A DNA stretch of 64,000 nucleotides from assembly GCA_002270565.1 (NCBI GenBank), contig NQMI01000001.1, positions 663,426 to 727,425 of the forward strand. The letters are read 5' to 3'. The notes below the pieces were generated by a model. It did no database searches. It saw only the letters and a program-made list of their open reading frames with translations, and was not told the DNA's origin. This DNA is from Stenocarpella maydis (taxonomy: Eukaryota; Ascomycota; Sordariomycetes; Diaporthales; Diaporthaceae). A program made the translations under genes and the position numbers. Positions 22,149 through 35,500 of this stretch are shown here, one piece after another; the first letter of the stretch is position 1, and the number at the start of each line of letters is the position of its first letter.

Positions 22149-24786
22149 TTACCGCGGCGTGAGCGGGCCCGAGCCAGACTTCTTGAGCGCCCGGAGCTCC
22201 TCCTCGAGCTTTCTGCGCCTGTTCTGTTCTTCCTGTGGCGGCTGTTAGCTCTCAAGTTTCCGACACAATGGCCTGGTGAACGCCTTACCCTGAGTTCTTC
22301 CTGGAACTTCTTCCTCTCCTCTTTCATCGTAGCCCTGAACTGCTCGCTGAGCATGGAGGCGCCGGCCCTGGGGCCCGTGCCCGACGCGTTCGGCCCGGCC
22401 TTGAACTTCTCGGCGTCCAGCTGTTCCTTAAGCTTCGTGATCTCCGAGTTGTATCTGGTCCTCAGCGCGGCGATGTCACCCTCGAGTGTCGCCCGCGTCG
22501 ACTCCGCCTCGTCCAGGCGGCCTTCCAATGCGAGCTTCTCCTTCTCAGCTACGAGCGTCTCCTTGGTTAGCTCCTCGAGGTCCTTCAACGTGGCGGCGAG
22601 CTCGGCCTTGAGCTTCTCCGACTGCTCCACCATGCTCTGCATCTGAGAGCTCTTGGTCAGCGCTGCCGCCTCTGCCGCCCGCTCTGAGCGAGATCCGTAG
22701 GCTCCCTCAAGTTCTGCCTTGGCGATGGTCAGTTCCGTCTTGATCTCGACCATCGTCACGTTGATCTGCTCCATCTCCTCGTCCTTGACCCTGATCTGCT
22801 CTTCCAGCTTCCATTTCTCGTCCTGCGCGGCCTTCTTGTGGCTGTCGGCCTCTTTCAGCTGCTCGGTCATGCTGCCCAGTTGTGCCTCGATGATTTCCAG
22901 CTTGTCCTGGAGGGCCTTGGTGTCAGATTCCAGAGACGCAATCTTGGCATTCCGCTCTCGAAGCTGATCCTGCACGGCTGAGGTGGCAGCAGTCTCGTTG
23001 GCTGCTTGCACGGACTGCAATGAGTCCAGATCCGCGAGGGCGCGGGCCAGCTTCTCCTGGGCCTCTGCGGCTTCAGTCTTGGACTGCTGGGCATTCTCTT
23101 CGCAGAAGGCCAGCAGGTTCTTGGTGCGGTTCAGCTCCTCCACCTTGCTTCGCAGCTCCACATCCTTCTCGGTATCGCTCTTGCTGTTCAGCTCACGCTG
23201 CTGTCTTATTTGTCTCTTGAGCACCGACTTCTGCTCCTTCAGACTCGTTGCCTGCCGGAATAGCCACTGCACCTTTGCAGAGAAAGCGTCCAGCGAGTAA
23301 GGCTCCTCGTAGTCAAAGGCCTCGTCGGCGGATACATCGTCTTCATCGTCTGGCATTCCCTTTCCAAGCCGCACCTCTCTCCGAGCGATCCGTTGTCGGT
23401 TGATTTCCGCGTACCCTGACTGTATAGTTTCCCACAACCCAGAGAGAACACTCTCAATCTGCTCGGCGCTTTGTGCCCCCGCGGGTTCTGAAGCCTTATT
23501 CATCGATGTCTGCAAGACTGGCACTGCTGACTCGATCCAGTCAAAGCGCTCCTGGATTCCCGATTCCTTAGACAAGGGCGGAGCTGGCTGGTTCTCGTCG
23601 ACAGACCGGACAGCTTGGAACACCTGGCAGCTCAGTGCGTCTAGCCTGTCCTCGACCTGAAGCAGCACATCCGCGGATTTGCCAGACGGCTGTCCCTGCT
23701 GATCTTGCTGGATTGTTGCCAGGGCCTCGGCAAGATAATTAAGCTGACTGTTGACCAACTCGCCAGGCTCCAAGTTCCCGGAAGGGGCCGGCTTGTAGTC
23801 TCCATTCTTTGTGGGATTAATCTGGACCACTAGATCTCGCAGGCGGTTGTTGAGATCCTCGAGACTTCGCTCCGTACTACTAATAAGATCCAAATGCCCA
23901 GAATTCTGCTTCTTCAACGTTTCCACCTCGTCACGCAGCTGATTCGAGCGCTCTCGTACCGGCGATCGTGGCGGTATTGGTATGTCGCTCTTCAGCGACC
24001 GGCCAAAGGTCTCGGGCTCGTCGAGCGGGAAATATAATTCTCTGTCCAGATCATCGCTCGGGAATTGCATGCTGTTGCGCCCATTCGTATATGTGTAGAG
24101 ACTCTCCGGGCTTCCAGGCATGCCGTTAAGCATGGCCGGAGGGGGCTTCCTTTTTGAGGATGCCTTGTGTGTGAGTTGCAATATCGCAGCCGTGTGCTGG
24201 AGCAGGCGGCGCTGAGGTGACAATACCTCTTTCTCTAGGTTGAATAGCTCCGTCGCCAGTTCCTCGCATCTTCGTTCGCTTTCCTGTCTCTCGACCGCCG
24301 TCTCCTGGGCAGTTGGATCGGCAGTGGCCCGGTTGCCCCTTTTACCGGCCGTGTACAGTTTGGACATAGATATCGCGGCATCTCGGTATTTGGTCTGTAT
24401 CGTCAGGTTTGCCCTCGCCTGCTCGATGCGCACCGTCAAGGACTGGATTTGTTTCTTGAGGTCGTCCACCTCTTCTTGCGCCAAAATCTCCCATTCTTTG
24501 CTGTCGGTCAGGGCGGTCTCGGTGAGCAAGTGCACCTGGATGGGGTCCTTGAGGTCGACATGGGGCGAGCTCTGGACCCGGTCTACGTTCAACTGTGTTC
24601 CGTATCAGCTTGAGAAGGAGGGTCGCGGTAACTCATGGAGGTACGAACAGGATTATAGCGCGGCTGGTCCTGAGCGAAGCCATTCAAAATGTCTTGTCTG
24701 TATCCCTCCATGATCTGTCTCCCGCCCAGACCCACAGATTGGGTCGGGGATAGGAGGCTGGCGTTGTTGCCATAGTTCCCGTTCAT
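22149..24786 (-). CDS. Uds1 (up-regulated during septation) coiled-coil protein
   Basis: Three exons, 24649-24786, 22289-24592 and 22149-22232, give about 841 residues. The last intron (22233-22288, GTAAGG...CACAG) is well supported: it joins FQEELR|EEQNRRRKLEEELRALKK and ends LTPR. The first intron (24593-24648, GTTCGT...CACAG) is the in-frame choice but less certain. After a short N-terminus, the Uds1 domain runs from about residue 55 to 180 (HVDLKDPIQVHLLTETALTDSKEWEIL, then LTVRIEQARANLTIQTKYRDAA). The C-terminal half, from about residue 430, is nearly continuous heptad coiled coil (KEQKSVLKRQIRQQRELN onward). The family is named for a fission yeast protein induced at septation. A structural role at septum or cytoskeleton is inferred. 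Confidence 0.85.
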
Positions 24787-26158
24787 TCTGGCCTCGCAGC
24801 GTTGTTACAGCTCGTGACACGCCGTCAATGCATGATACAGTGCCGAGAGGAACAGGTTGTATTGGCGGCTGTTTAGAACGCACGAAGGATAACGGTTCGA
24901 ACTTTGGAATGTGTTGGTTACAAAATCGCCGGACAAGGGGCCGGGGACGCGACGAAGACGGGGCAGACGGAGGGGCCGTGGGCAAGCGAGCTGAGGTTAT
25001 CACGGGATGATGCAAAGGAGTGACGAGTGGGACGGGGCGGATAGGGCGGACAAATTAGACTGCAAGCACGCGTCTCAGGCTTTCATTGTCGCATGGGGGT
25101 TCTGAAGGAGAGTGACGGAGGGAGTCGTGTGAAAAGAAGCCGACCGCCAACCAGACGAGCCTGCTGTGACAAAGGCAGATCTCAATTCGACATGTCCTTC
25201 TCGAAAGGGGCAGACACGCGGGCAACACCCCTGAGGCGAGGCAGCCGGCGGGGGTGCCTTGACCAGCCACTAACCCCAAATCACTGGATGCCCATTTCCT
25301 GCCACCGCAACCCGACCCGGAGAACCGCCAAGATGTGTCCGTAGCATTTGGCTTCTGATATGCCTGGATTCATTCTTATCAAAATGCAAGTTGCTTCAGT
25401 AGTACATTTGGCATTTTCAATAGTGCCACTTGGCCAGACCTTATAGCAAGTCGCGTCCCGGCGATCAATTGATGTACGAAACTGCCCGGACTGCCTTGGC
25501 TAAGTAGCTATGTACCTCGGTGTCTATCTTAAGTACGTCTCTGATGAACTCCACATCTCCAGGCCAGGTGGTCTATCAGGTACTCCGTAGATACTCCGTA
25601 CCGCTGGCTGGCTGGCAGCTCCCCAGCATGAACGGCCCCTGGCATTGGTTGGCTGGGGTCTGTTGGCCCGAGCGTTCTTCTTGGAGCCGCATGCGATTCG
25701 CAACGCAACAACCAGACAGGAATCGCATTCTGCAAGAGTCCCCGGCGCATCCTCCCGTCCATCAGCCCTCGACCCTCGCCATCATCGTCGAGTCCTGTCG
25801 AGCCACGCCCATCAACGCCAGGATCGCTCACCCACCTTGTTCCGGCTAGGCAGGCCCTGTGGAGGTTCTTGCTTGCACACTGCTGTGACCTCTGGGTGGC
25901 GAGGCTCCGTCGCAGACTGACCCGCGTAAATTGCATGCAGAAACCTCGCGCCTCGGCCTGGACGACAGCAACAGCAACCGGGGAAACAGCATTACCTTCC
26001 TATCGTAATATCTTCCCTCCCCATAACAAGAAAATCGCCTCCTCAGGAGTGACAGTCCCGCATCGTTCGACTAAGCGCGCATCCAATCGCGGTCCTGTAT
26101 ACCATCGTTGCCCGAATCCTAGGCTTCTTTCAGGGGCCCTACACCCACACACGACAAG
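24787..26158. promoter_or_regulatory. Divergent intergenic region between Uds1 and RAT1
   Basis: This 1.37-kb space should hold both promoters and 5' UTRs. A 135-codon frame at 25529-25936 (-) has no family resemblance. Two head-to-tail copies of TACTCCGTA lie at 25581-25600. Confidence 0.5.
25581..25600. repeat. Double TACTCCGTA motif
   Basis: Two exact copies of the 9-base word TACTCCGTA are separated by two bases. The same word recurs at 11838-11846, and within the palindrome arms at 54140-54148 (as TACGGAGTA) and 55945-55953. Confidence 0.6.
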
Positions 26159-29100
26159 ATGGGTATTCCCGCGGCCTTCCGGTGGCTCTCCACCAAATAC
26201 CCAAAGATCATTTCCCCTGTTGTGGAGGACCAGCCCGTGACCATGGACGATGGCACCGTCATTCCGGTTGATCACACGCAGCCCAACCCGAATGGCGAAG
26301 AGTTCGACAATCTTTACCTCGACATGAATGGTATCGTCCACCCCTGCTCACACCCAGAGGACAGGCCTCCTCCTAAGGATGAGGAGGAGATGATGGTCGA
26401 AGTCTTCAAGTACACCGACCGAGTGGTCAACATGGTAAGGCCGCGCAAGCTGCTCATGATTGCTGTCGGTAAGTCAAAGCTACCTGTACTCACCATCCCC
26501 GCCATCCTACTGACTCCTTGTTCCCAGATGGTGTTGCTCCTCGTGCCAAAATGAACCAGCAGCGCTCCCGTCGTTTCCGTGCCGCCCAGGATGCCAAAGA
26601 AAAGGAGGAGGAGAAGCAGCAATTGCTCACCCTCCTGAAGCGACAGAACGGTGGTACCCACCCTGCTGAGTCTACCGAGGAGGTTGTCAAGAAAGCTTTT
26701 GACTCAAACTCCATCACGCCTGGGACGCCCTTCATGAAGATCCTGGCAGCCAGTCTGAGATACTGGTGTAGTTACAAATTGAATACCGATCCAGCGTGGG
26801 CGAATATCAAGGTCATCATTTCAGATGCGACTGTACCCGGAGAAGGCGAGCACAAGATTATGAACTTCGTTCGCTCCCAGCGCGCCTCGCCCGAACATGA
26901 CCCCAACACTCGCCATGTTATCTATGGCCTAGATGCCGATCTCATCATGCTTGGACTGGCCACCCATGAGCCTCATTTCCGAGTGCTACGTGAGGATGTC
27001 TTCGCCCAAGATAGCAAGGCCAAAATGTGTAAGCTGTGCGGGCAGAAGGGCCATGATGCCCAAAACTGCAGAGGAGAGCAAAAGGACAAGGACGCCGATT
27101 TTGACGGCAAGGACCACGCCCATCCGTTGAAGCCTTTTATCTGGCTCCATGTATCCGTCCTTCGCGAATATCTCGCCGTCGAACTGCATATCCCCAACCT
27201 TCCTTTCCGCTGGGATATTGAGCGTGCCATCGATGACTGGGTCTTCATGTGCTTTTTCGTTGGCAACGATTTCCTGCCCCATCTCCCTGCCCTCGAGATC
27301 CGGGAAAATGGGATCGATACACTTACTGCCATTTGGAAGGACAATCTGCCCCACATGGGTGGCTATCTTACCAAAGATGGACATTGCAATCTGGAGCGGG
27401 CGCAACTCATCCTGGCTGGGCTTGCGAAACAAGAGGATGCTATCTTCCGCCGCAGGAAGGAGACAGAAGACCGTCGCGAAGCCGGGTTCAAGAGGCGCAA
27501 GGCGGCTGAGCAAGCCCGCGAAGCTCGCGCAGCTGGCCGTAACAACTCGGGTCCTCAGGGGAGGAACAAGCACCAGAAGATTGACAACATGGTGCCCGGC
27601 CTTGCCGCCGACGCAGCCTTCGTCCCAATTTCGAGCTTGCCAGGTCCTCTGGCCAAGCCAAACAGCGCAATCACTCACGACATGGTTGTTAACAAGAATG
27701 CCCTGCAGAATGCAAACACTGCCAACAAGAGCGCGGCCAGCGTTCTAAAGAGCCAGATCCAGGGCCTCATGAACAAATCCTCCGAGCCCCAGGAGGAGGC
27801 GGCGAAGGGCGAAGAGACCTCGCCGACCCAAGAAACGCCGCCTTCAGCTGCACGCAAGCGCAAAGCAGATATCCTGGAGCAGGATGAGCCAGGTACGCCG
27901 GGCACTGACAGTCCCGACGCCGTTACCCCGTCCGCCACAACGGAAGATGAGGGCCCCGTCGACACGGTAAAACTCTGGGAAGACGGGTATCAGGACAGAT
28001 ACTATGAACAGAAATTTCACGTGGACCGTAACGACGTTGAATTCCGTCACAAAGTCGGGCGCGCCTATGTGGAGGGTCTGGCATGGGTTCTGATGTATTA
28101 CTTCCAAGGCTGCCCGTCTTGGGAATGGTACTATCCCTACCATTATGCGCCTTTCGCTCAGGACTTCGTCGACTTGCACAAGGTCGAGATCAATTTCGAG
28201 AAAGGAAGGATTTCTAAACCGTACGAACAGCTGATGAGCGTTCTACCTGCCGCGTCCAGGCATGCCATCCCCGAGGTTTTCCATGACCTCATGACAGAGG
28301 AGGACAGCGAGATTATCGACTTCTATCCTGAGGATTTCGAAGTTGACCTCAACGGAAAGAAGATGGCATGGCAGGGCGTCGCGCTGCTGCCGTTCATTGA
28401 TATGCCGCGGCTCCTTGAGGCTATGGAAAAGAAGTATCCCCTGCTGAGTAAAGATGCGTTGGCACGGAACGAGCCCGGCCAAGACGTTCTGATCATATCA
28501 GATGCGCACCCAGGCTTATATGATGACATCATCACTCACTTCTACTCAAAGAAACAAGGCGCACCGAAATACCAGCTCGATCCGAGGACCAGTGGCGGGC
28601 TGGCGGGTGAAATCACGAAGATTGAGGATTATCTTCCTCACGGTGCTCTGACATATCCACTTGAGAGGAATTCAATGCCCGATATTGACTACGATCGCTC
28701 TTTGAGGTATGCCAGCACATTCCTTCCGGTATGAGCTACTTATAGATGGAGTACTAACGGTGGCCCAGTGTTCTCTACGAAATGCCAAGCAGCGCGCACA
28801 CACACAAGTCCATGCTACTCCGTGGCGTCAAGCTACCGACACCGGCTCTTGACCAAAACGATGTGGACGAGATCCGATCAAAGGGCCGACGGTCGGGCAG
28901 AAGCTTTGGCGGCGCGCCTCTGGGACGTCAGAGCCATCAGAACGGCCGTACCGAACCGATTAATTACGGACCTGGACGTGGTGGTTATCAAGGTGGTCGT
29001 GGTCGTGGAGGCTCAGGCGGAGGCTATGGTGGACGGGACAGCTATGCTCCGCCCAGAGACGGTGGTGGCTACCCGGTTCCGCCCTCAAACTGGGTGCCAC

Positions 29101-29411
29101 CTCCTCCTGGAACGGTGGGCTTCGGTACCGGTTTTCCGCCACCACCTCCCCCCGCTCATTTCGGCAATGGAGGTAGGCACGGTGGATACGGAGGCGGCGG
29201 GTACAACCAGGGCTATGGCAATGGGGGGGGATATGGTGCGCCACCAGGGCAGTACTACGGAGGGCGAGGTGGTGGAGGGGGTGGTCACCAAGGCCATCAA
29301 GGCCAGGGGTACCAACAACCGCCGTATTCTGGTCGTGATGACCATCGACAAGGAGGCTATGGACGGGGCGGGGGCTACGGCAGTGGCAACGGCCGCGGCT
29401 ACCGTCGTTAG
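26159..29411 (+). CDS. RAT1: 5'-3' exoribonuclease 2 (nuclear XRN2/Rat1)
   Basis: Three exons, 26159-26468, 26528-28706 and 28769-29411, give 1043 residues. Intron 26469-26527 joins [19 protein letters not shown]. Intron 28707-28768 (GTATGC, branch TACTAAC, CCAG) joins [15 protein letters not shown] and corrects an apparent stop at 28732. The N-terminus [15 protein letters not shown] is the Rat1/XRN2 form rather than XRN1. Acidic catalytic motifs [23 protein letters not shown] and [10 protein letters not shown] are intact. A CCHC zinc knuckle ([14 protein letters not shown], about residues 271-284) is typical of filamentous fungi. A low-complexity linker (about 430-580) precedes the second conserved block. 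The last 150 residues are RGG/GGY-rich. The enzyme degrades 5'-monophosphate RNA in the nucleus, processes rRNA and snoRNA, and ends Pol II transcription with Rai1. Confidence 0.96.
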
Positions 29412-30374
29412 ATGTCTATGGTTCCTCGCGTATCTCAAGGACTGTAGAGGATTCCACATAGATGTCGAATGGAAATGGAAATGCCCTCAGCCCATGAGAT
29501 TACCTGTACGTTTGCGAAGCTGAACAATGCTCTATCTTTTCCGGTTTAGAGGCCCTCAGTCATCCCAGTAATAGACTTCTGTAGGTTCGTCCATCTCTAC
29601 CCGTCCTGATGCTGTTGGAATGCGATCGGTATTGAAGTTATATATATATGTGGCACTAATTTTTGGGCTTTCCCTCCTCGTGATTGATATGGCCTTTTCT
29701 GTTCTATCGTCTTGTTTGCCATCAGCAGTCCCCTGAGGAAGAGAATTATTGAGTATGTTATGTTCATAAAATCTGCATGGCGGCGTAGACTCCCTCGGCT
29801 ACCCGAATTTATCTACAGGGCTTGCGGATGAAGCAAAGCTCAGGCCCATTTTCGTCACACGTAAGTAGGTAGATAAGCTTTCTCTCGCTACCCAGGCCAT
29901 TCGGTATCTTTCCGGGGGTTGCACGGGTATTTTGGCGGCCCTTATGGATCTGTGTGCGGTGAAGAAGGGCGCAAAGCGAGATACAGACGACAGACCCCAT
30001 GTTGGGAGCGATATTGCGAAGACCTAAGCTAGCGCAAAGTAGTTTACAATAGAGAATCCCAGGTGGATTATCTTTTATGGAGAAACAGATGTCCTCTAGA
30101 CTCCTATAGTCTCAGATCTAGTATACACGACTCTTCCTCATACACACGCTTATTAGATGATAGGAGTACTTCGTCAGCGGCTGCAGGGTCTGACTTGAAT
30201 GGAGATAGGCGCGATCCCGGGAGTAATGACAACTTAGGAAGCAATAGTCCTGAGTCCCCATGGTAGACGCCAGGCCCTACTCGTGGACACATTTGGCCGA
30301 GTCGAAGGGCCATTCTAGGGGTCAAAGAGGCTCGGCCGCTCTTGAAGCCTGATTCTTGTCGTGCCGCAGGTCTC
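29412..30374. other. Convergent intergenic stretch
   Basis: This holds the RAT1 3' UTR (a TA-repeat follows at 29640-29649) and the 3' side of the orphan ORF on the minus strand. No further gene is recognised. Confidence 0.55.
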
Positions 30375-30848
30375 TCAAGTTCCAACCCCAATCGGCTGAG
30401 TGCCAGCAAAGTTACACTGCAGCGATCCTCCATAGGTGAGGTTGGAATATCCCATCTGCGAGTTGTTGTTGAGACCCGTGGCAAGATACCCACTGGCGTC
30501 CCGTCCTGATTGATTACCCGATCCTGCCTTGGAATACCTTGAGCCACTCGGGGTCATACCCTGGTGGTTTGTGCTACTGGCAGCTGTGTGTCTCGGGGGA
30601 TATCCTGAAGAGCCCTCGCCAAAGTAGAGATAATCTGTCGGCTCGACCTTGTCCTTGTTATGGTCGCTGGAGGCCGTGACAGAGGATGACGGGGGCCTCT
30701 GGGCGACGCTTGAGGGTTTCCTGCGGCCGGTGACTGGTCTTAGTGCGAGAGACATATCGTGCGAAGGAGGGCTGTCTGCTTGGGGGCGAGGGACCTCGTG
30801 TTGCGTGTCGTCCACGTATTCCCTCCTAGAAAAGCAGCACGCCAACAT
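30375..30848 (-). CDS. Orphan protein, possibly lipid-anchored
   Basis: This is a single open frame of 157 residues from MLACCFSRREY at 30848. An in-frame ATG at 30929 would add 27 residues. I do not recognise a family. The chain is rich in Ser, Pro, Gly and Gln, has no membrane span and is probably disordered. The N-terminal CC at positions 4-5 next to basic residues is the kind of site that can be palmitoylated, which is a guess from composition. The other frames of this segment are less open. It could be a small gene, the last exon of a larger one, or chance. Confidence 0.4.
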   Translation of the reverse strand: MLACCFSRREYVDDTQHEVPRPQADSPPSHDMSLALRPVTGRRKPSSVAQRPPSSSVTASSDHNKDKVEPTDYLYFGEGSSGYPPRHTAASSTNHQGMTPSGSRYSKAGSGNQSGRDASGYLATGLNNNSQMGYSNLTYGGSLQCNFAGTQPIGVGT

Positions 30849-32521
30849 TGCGGTAAAGGAAGGTATTTCACGGTTTGCGGAAGCACAAGTAGAGGTGAAA
30901 GCAAACTGATTTGGTTCCCCCCCCCCCAACGCCCTGGAGATTATGTAGAAGACAACATCTCACCGGGGGAGCTGGGGTTTGTCCATTAATAGAACGGACC
31001 CCACGATCCATGGGGGCCGAGGGGGCTGAGTTGGACAATAACCAGCCACTCGCCGGTGATCCTTCCCCATGGTGATCCGGGAGAACAGCAGGGACTATCC
31101 AAAAGGGCGAGTTGATCAGCGCTGGCAGTCATTGGACGTCGCAGTGTCCCGAGTGCCTGTCATTGATGCCTATGTTATTGCTCACAGGGGTGGAGTATCC
31201 CGTTGATATAGGCGCCGTCATATGCTAGGACAGTCCCTAGCCCAGATGCAGCCGTGATCCTTTCTCTGTGGTGCACACCATGGCCGTCTTGGGCACGCAC
31301 AGCCCAGCCCACCCCAGCCCTACCCAGCCTGAGCTGGAGCTGGAGGTCGCCCCCGAGGCCAGCCCATACGTCACGGCTATTCTATTGTACTCCCAGGAGA
31401 CAGGGAGTTGTCACATGCTGCTGGGCTCGAGCCTCTCGTGGTAGTCGCCCTGCGCTGTTGAATACTCTTGCCACCTGACAGCGTAACGGATCTAGGTATG
31501 AGGTGAGGTACCTGTATTGTAGATAGAATAGTCTGCTAGGTAAGCAAGCAGCGAAGTTGAAAAGGAGGCCCAGAAGCATTCGACATTTGGCCCAAAGCGC
31601 CCCGGCCGCTGGGCACCAAGGGGTGGGTTTTGGGTTGTTGTATCTCCTTGTTGTGGGTGTGTGCACATGTGGGAAAGGAATGCAAGGGCCCAGGGGCCCA
31701 GGGGTAAGTAAGTAAGCTGGTGGTCTCTTGTGTGCCTGTGCACCCAATCTTGGGCCTCCTCAAGCTGGTTCAACCATTTAAGCTTAGCGCATGCCGCGGT
31801 AAGCACGGGTTACGGTAAGGTATGGTTGGTAGGGTACCGGTAGGGTACCTAGTGCACCTACCTTGCGCACACCGTGGTCTGCTGCTACCCTGCTGGCCCA
31901 TGCCCACACCTTAGACCTTACTATGTAGACCTTGAGGTGGGGGGGGGTCGAGGACACATGCAAGACAGCTAGTTAGTTCCAGTTCGATTGGGCGACTGGA
32001 GGGAGGCCAAGGGCGTGTTCATGCATCGCCGACCGTTGCAGTACAATCCGGCCCCCAGGAACGCCCCTTCGCAAATACCCAGACGACCGGTTGTGCTCAA
32101 TCGAGGCCAGCGCCATTATCGGTTTCTTTGTGTCGATCCATTTCTGCTAGCCTGCCTGTCGAGAGACCACGCCTGCTCCACTCTCCAAACCCCATCGCGA
32201 GCTCCATCGAGTCAACGCCTGGCCCGTTCACAGTCCCAATCCCCAAAGCACCGACGCTGTCCCCCGACCGACCTTCTCGCAAACCGCCCACTCGCCCACT
32301 CGCCCAATTGCCCAAATCGACCGATCCCACAGCATCCTCACACTAGCCCGTTTCCCACGCCCCAACGCTGCCACGCCTGCAACCCCCATCGAACCGCCCG
32401 GCGCCGCATTCCATTCTCCCCCCAGACCGCGAGGGCAGCCCGATCCCAGTACTGCCCAGGAGAGGGCATGCTGCTTTAAACATGCGAAAGAGGGAGACAC
32501 ACCCCTATGTCTCTCAGCACA
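30849..32521. other. Divergent intergenic stretch upstream of the RasGAP gene
   Basis: No gene is recognised. It contains short GGTACC/GGTAGG runs near 31800-31870 and a C/T-rich stretch with cccactcgcccactcgccc-type repeats (32285-32310) that probably lies in the RasGAP 5' UTR or promoter. The frame open at 31988-32479 is Pro/Ser/His-rich, without family resemblance. Confidence 0.5.
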
Positions 32522-35500
32522 ATGAACGGTGATGGCAGTCTGGTTCGGTGTCTTGTGGAACGGCTCACTACAAGGGTAAGGATACGGATGACACGGGGAC
32601 GCCCCCGAGCATCGCGTTGGATTCATATCCCAAATCCGTGGGTGCGAAGGATTGGGGGGGGGGGAGAACACTCGTGCTGACTTGCTGCTCGCCCTGATCT
32701 AGCTTCCGCACCGGACAGGCACCACCAGCCAAGATCTCGCTCAAGATGACATCGTACTCATCACCCGTGCCACCCTGCTGAAGGTCAGCGCCGGGTCCAT
32801 CAATGTCGTCCTCGACGCTCTGATGGGCCTGATCGAGGACCTGGGACGACCCTACAAGGCCGGAGCCGTCTCCACCCACCCTCCTCACGTCCTCATATCC
32901 GAAATCTATATATTTGGCCTGATTTCGGAATGCTGCACCAGCCATTGGAACGCCGTCGGTGGTGTTCCAACCCAAGCCGAGTCCTGGCGGATGAGAAGTG
33001 CCCAGAGGGCCAGGTTGCCTCCTCCACACACCCTCGACTCCGCCCTGGTGACCAGGATCCTGGACATTGTGAGGCTGTACGCCCGGCCTCTCCCGGAAGG
33101 ATACAGCCTCTCAACCCAGACCTTGCTCGATGAGTTCAATACCGAGCGCACCGTGGTGACCGACCACCCGGAGCCCGCCGCCCCTGTGCCGCCCGCCGGC
33201 AGCGAGCAGCCTGTTGAGAGCCAGGCGCTGTTTGACTCCAAGATTGAAGGCCTGGAACGCCAGGGAAGGACCATTGCCGAGTTTGTCAGTGCGTCCAACT
33301 GGACGAGCTCGTTCGAGTATCTGAGGAAGCTCATATACATGGTCCGGACCACCACCTCTGCGCAAATGACAACCGTCCAGACACCTGCAAGCGCCGACGA
33401 CGAGTACACCGCATTGATAGTGTTACGGCTGATAGGGTGCTTCTGGGTAGACAGCCAGAAGCTTGGCATGGTCATTCAGGAGATCTGCTCCAGTTATCTT
33501 CACTTTCGGAGGCCGTTTCAGCACACCATCGCCATCGTCACCCCGCTGTTGATCACGAGATGGCTGGATCGTTACCCCGACGAGTTTGTTAAGTTGCACA
33601 CAATTCACAAGAGGCTTGATGGCGGACCAGATACCCTCTTTGATATGACACAGACAGTCGTGCATGACAATGGAAGGGCAGACTCGGTTGCCGATGGTGT
33701 CAGGCGCAAGTTTTTGCTCTACCCGCTGCAGATTACCTTGCTTTTTCTCCTCCCCGACGTGTTCGAGGTTGCCAGCAATCTGCGAGAGGCCAAGAGTGGT
33801 AGCATGTCCAAGAAGGTCGCATTTCTTGACGGACTAAGGAAAACACTCAGGAACAAAAATGAACAGGCGGCGTACTGTCTCGTGCTCCTTCTGCGTGCCG
33901 CCCGTCATTTTGACCTCGAGAGTGATTCGGCCTTCATGAGTTACGCCCTGGACGTGCAGGATGAGATCCGAGACGCTGTTTTCCGTCGCAACAGTTCTGG
34001 CCCCGACAGTGGGCTGTTTGACCAGGACATCATGACCGCTGCCTTTATGAGCCTGACTGACCTTAACTATGAAAGCTGTGTCGAGTCCTTGGCACCATCC
34101 TGCCTCGCCCCGAATACCCCACTTGGTTTCAAAATCGCCGTGATCCATGCCTGCTCACACTTTGCAGGGCTGGAGGAGGCAGATCGCTACTCACAACTCT
34201 ATAAGATCGGATTCGACTTCACGCTCGCTCAGCTCAAGGTACGTAGCACGACGATTTCGCCATACCAAATACCGACTGACTCTGGCGGTAGACCATGTCC
34301 ACAATATTTGTCGTAGGCGACCACGGGTCTTCGCGCAAGGCCCTGGAGCTAGTCGACAACAATAGCATGCTCCATCATATCATATCATTTCTCTGTGTCT
34401 GCCCGGTGGAAGTCTTCTCGTCGGTGCCTGAACACAGGGAAAGGGTTGAACATTTCGAAGAGAGCTTCGAGGCTTTTCTGCCCTGCTTGGTCACCGCGAA
34501 CGAAGAAGTGCGCCGGTTGGCGGCAAAGGCCATCGACCGAGTCTTCAGCAATAGCGCCACCATGGAGTCTCTCCATGCGTCGAAAAGGATATGCTCTCTC
34601 GCATTTAAGCAAAAGTTCTGGAAACTAACCTCGCTTGTTCTAAGCGACCTTTTCGACAAGGTCGATCCTCAAGACCTTGGTGCGGGTATCAATGCGATTC
34701 ATGGGTACCTGGAGTCCAGGCTGGTTCTGCTGCGGAAGCTCTCGGAATTGGCCAACTTGCCACAAGAAATACCTGAAAGAGCGGCTATAAATACCAGGCT
34801 GGAGACGCTATTACTAGTATCCTTGTGCTCGGCCAACATCGAGACGTGTCAGCTAGTCATCAGCTGCTTCGGTCTATTTTTTGAGGAGAGCCATATCGTC
34901 GAAACCGCCTCGTCCGGTACCGCGAAGGCGGCATTGTCCCTCCTACGAAACGGGGATGTCTTTCGAGAAATTGGCTCCCGCGCGTTCCGCTTCACCGGAC
35001 TGGTCGCCTTCCAGAAGAGAATCCGTGGCCTGCTACGGCGAGCGCAATATCCGAGCGCCGGTATCTTGGACGCATGGGCCCTAGCGTTCGATAGGTGGCT
35101 GCATTTGTCAAGAGACGTGTCGACCGCAGCCGTCGAGACAACGTCCGAGACGGCAGTTGCTGAGTGGCGGAACTACTCTGGCTTCCTGGCCTCTCTCGGC
35201 GGTGTCTGCGTAGCCGATCAAACTGCGATCATTGATGACCCGTCTCTTGGAGGTCTGAAGTGGATTGATCGGCTGTCTTCCGAAAACCAAGAAGAACCAA
35301 TACTCAACAGGTACCTCAGGCTCAGCATCCAGCTGCTGGCCTGCGGCAACGTACGTGTCAGGGAGACCACGCGCGAGGTGCTCTCCTCAGAGATCTCACC
35401 GGCGTTGTACCAGCCACTCTTCAAGGCGCTCGAGTCGGAGTTGGATATTCTCTTCACAGGTGCATTGGAATCAGCTGTCAAGGGCCTTGATAGCGAGATC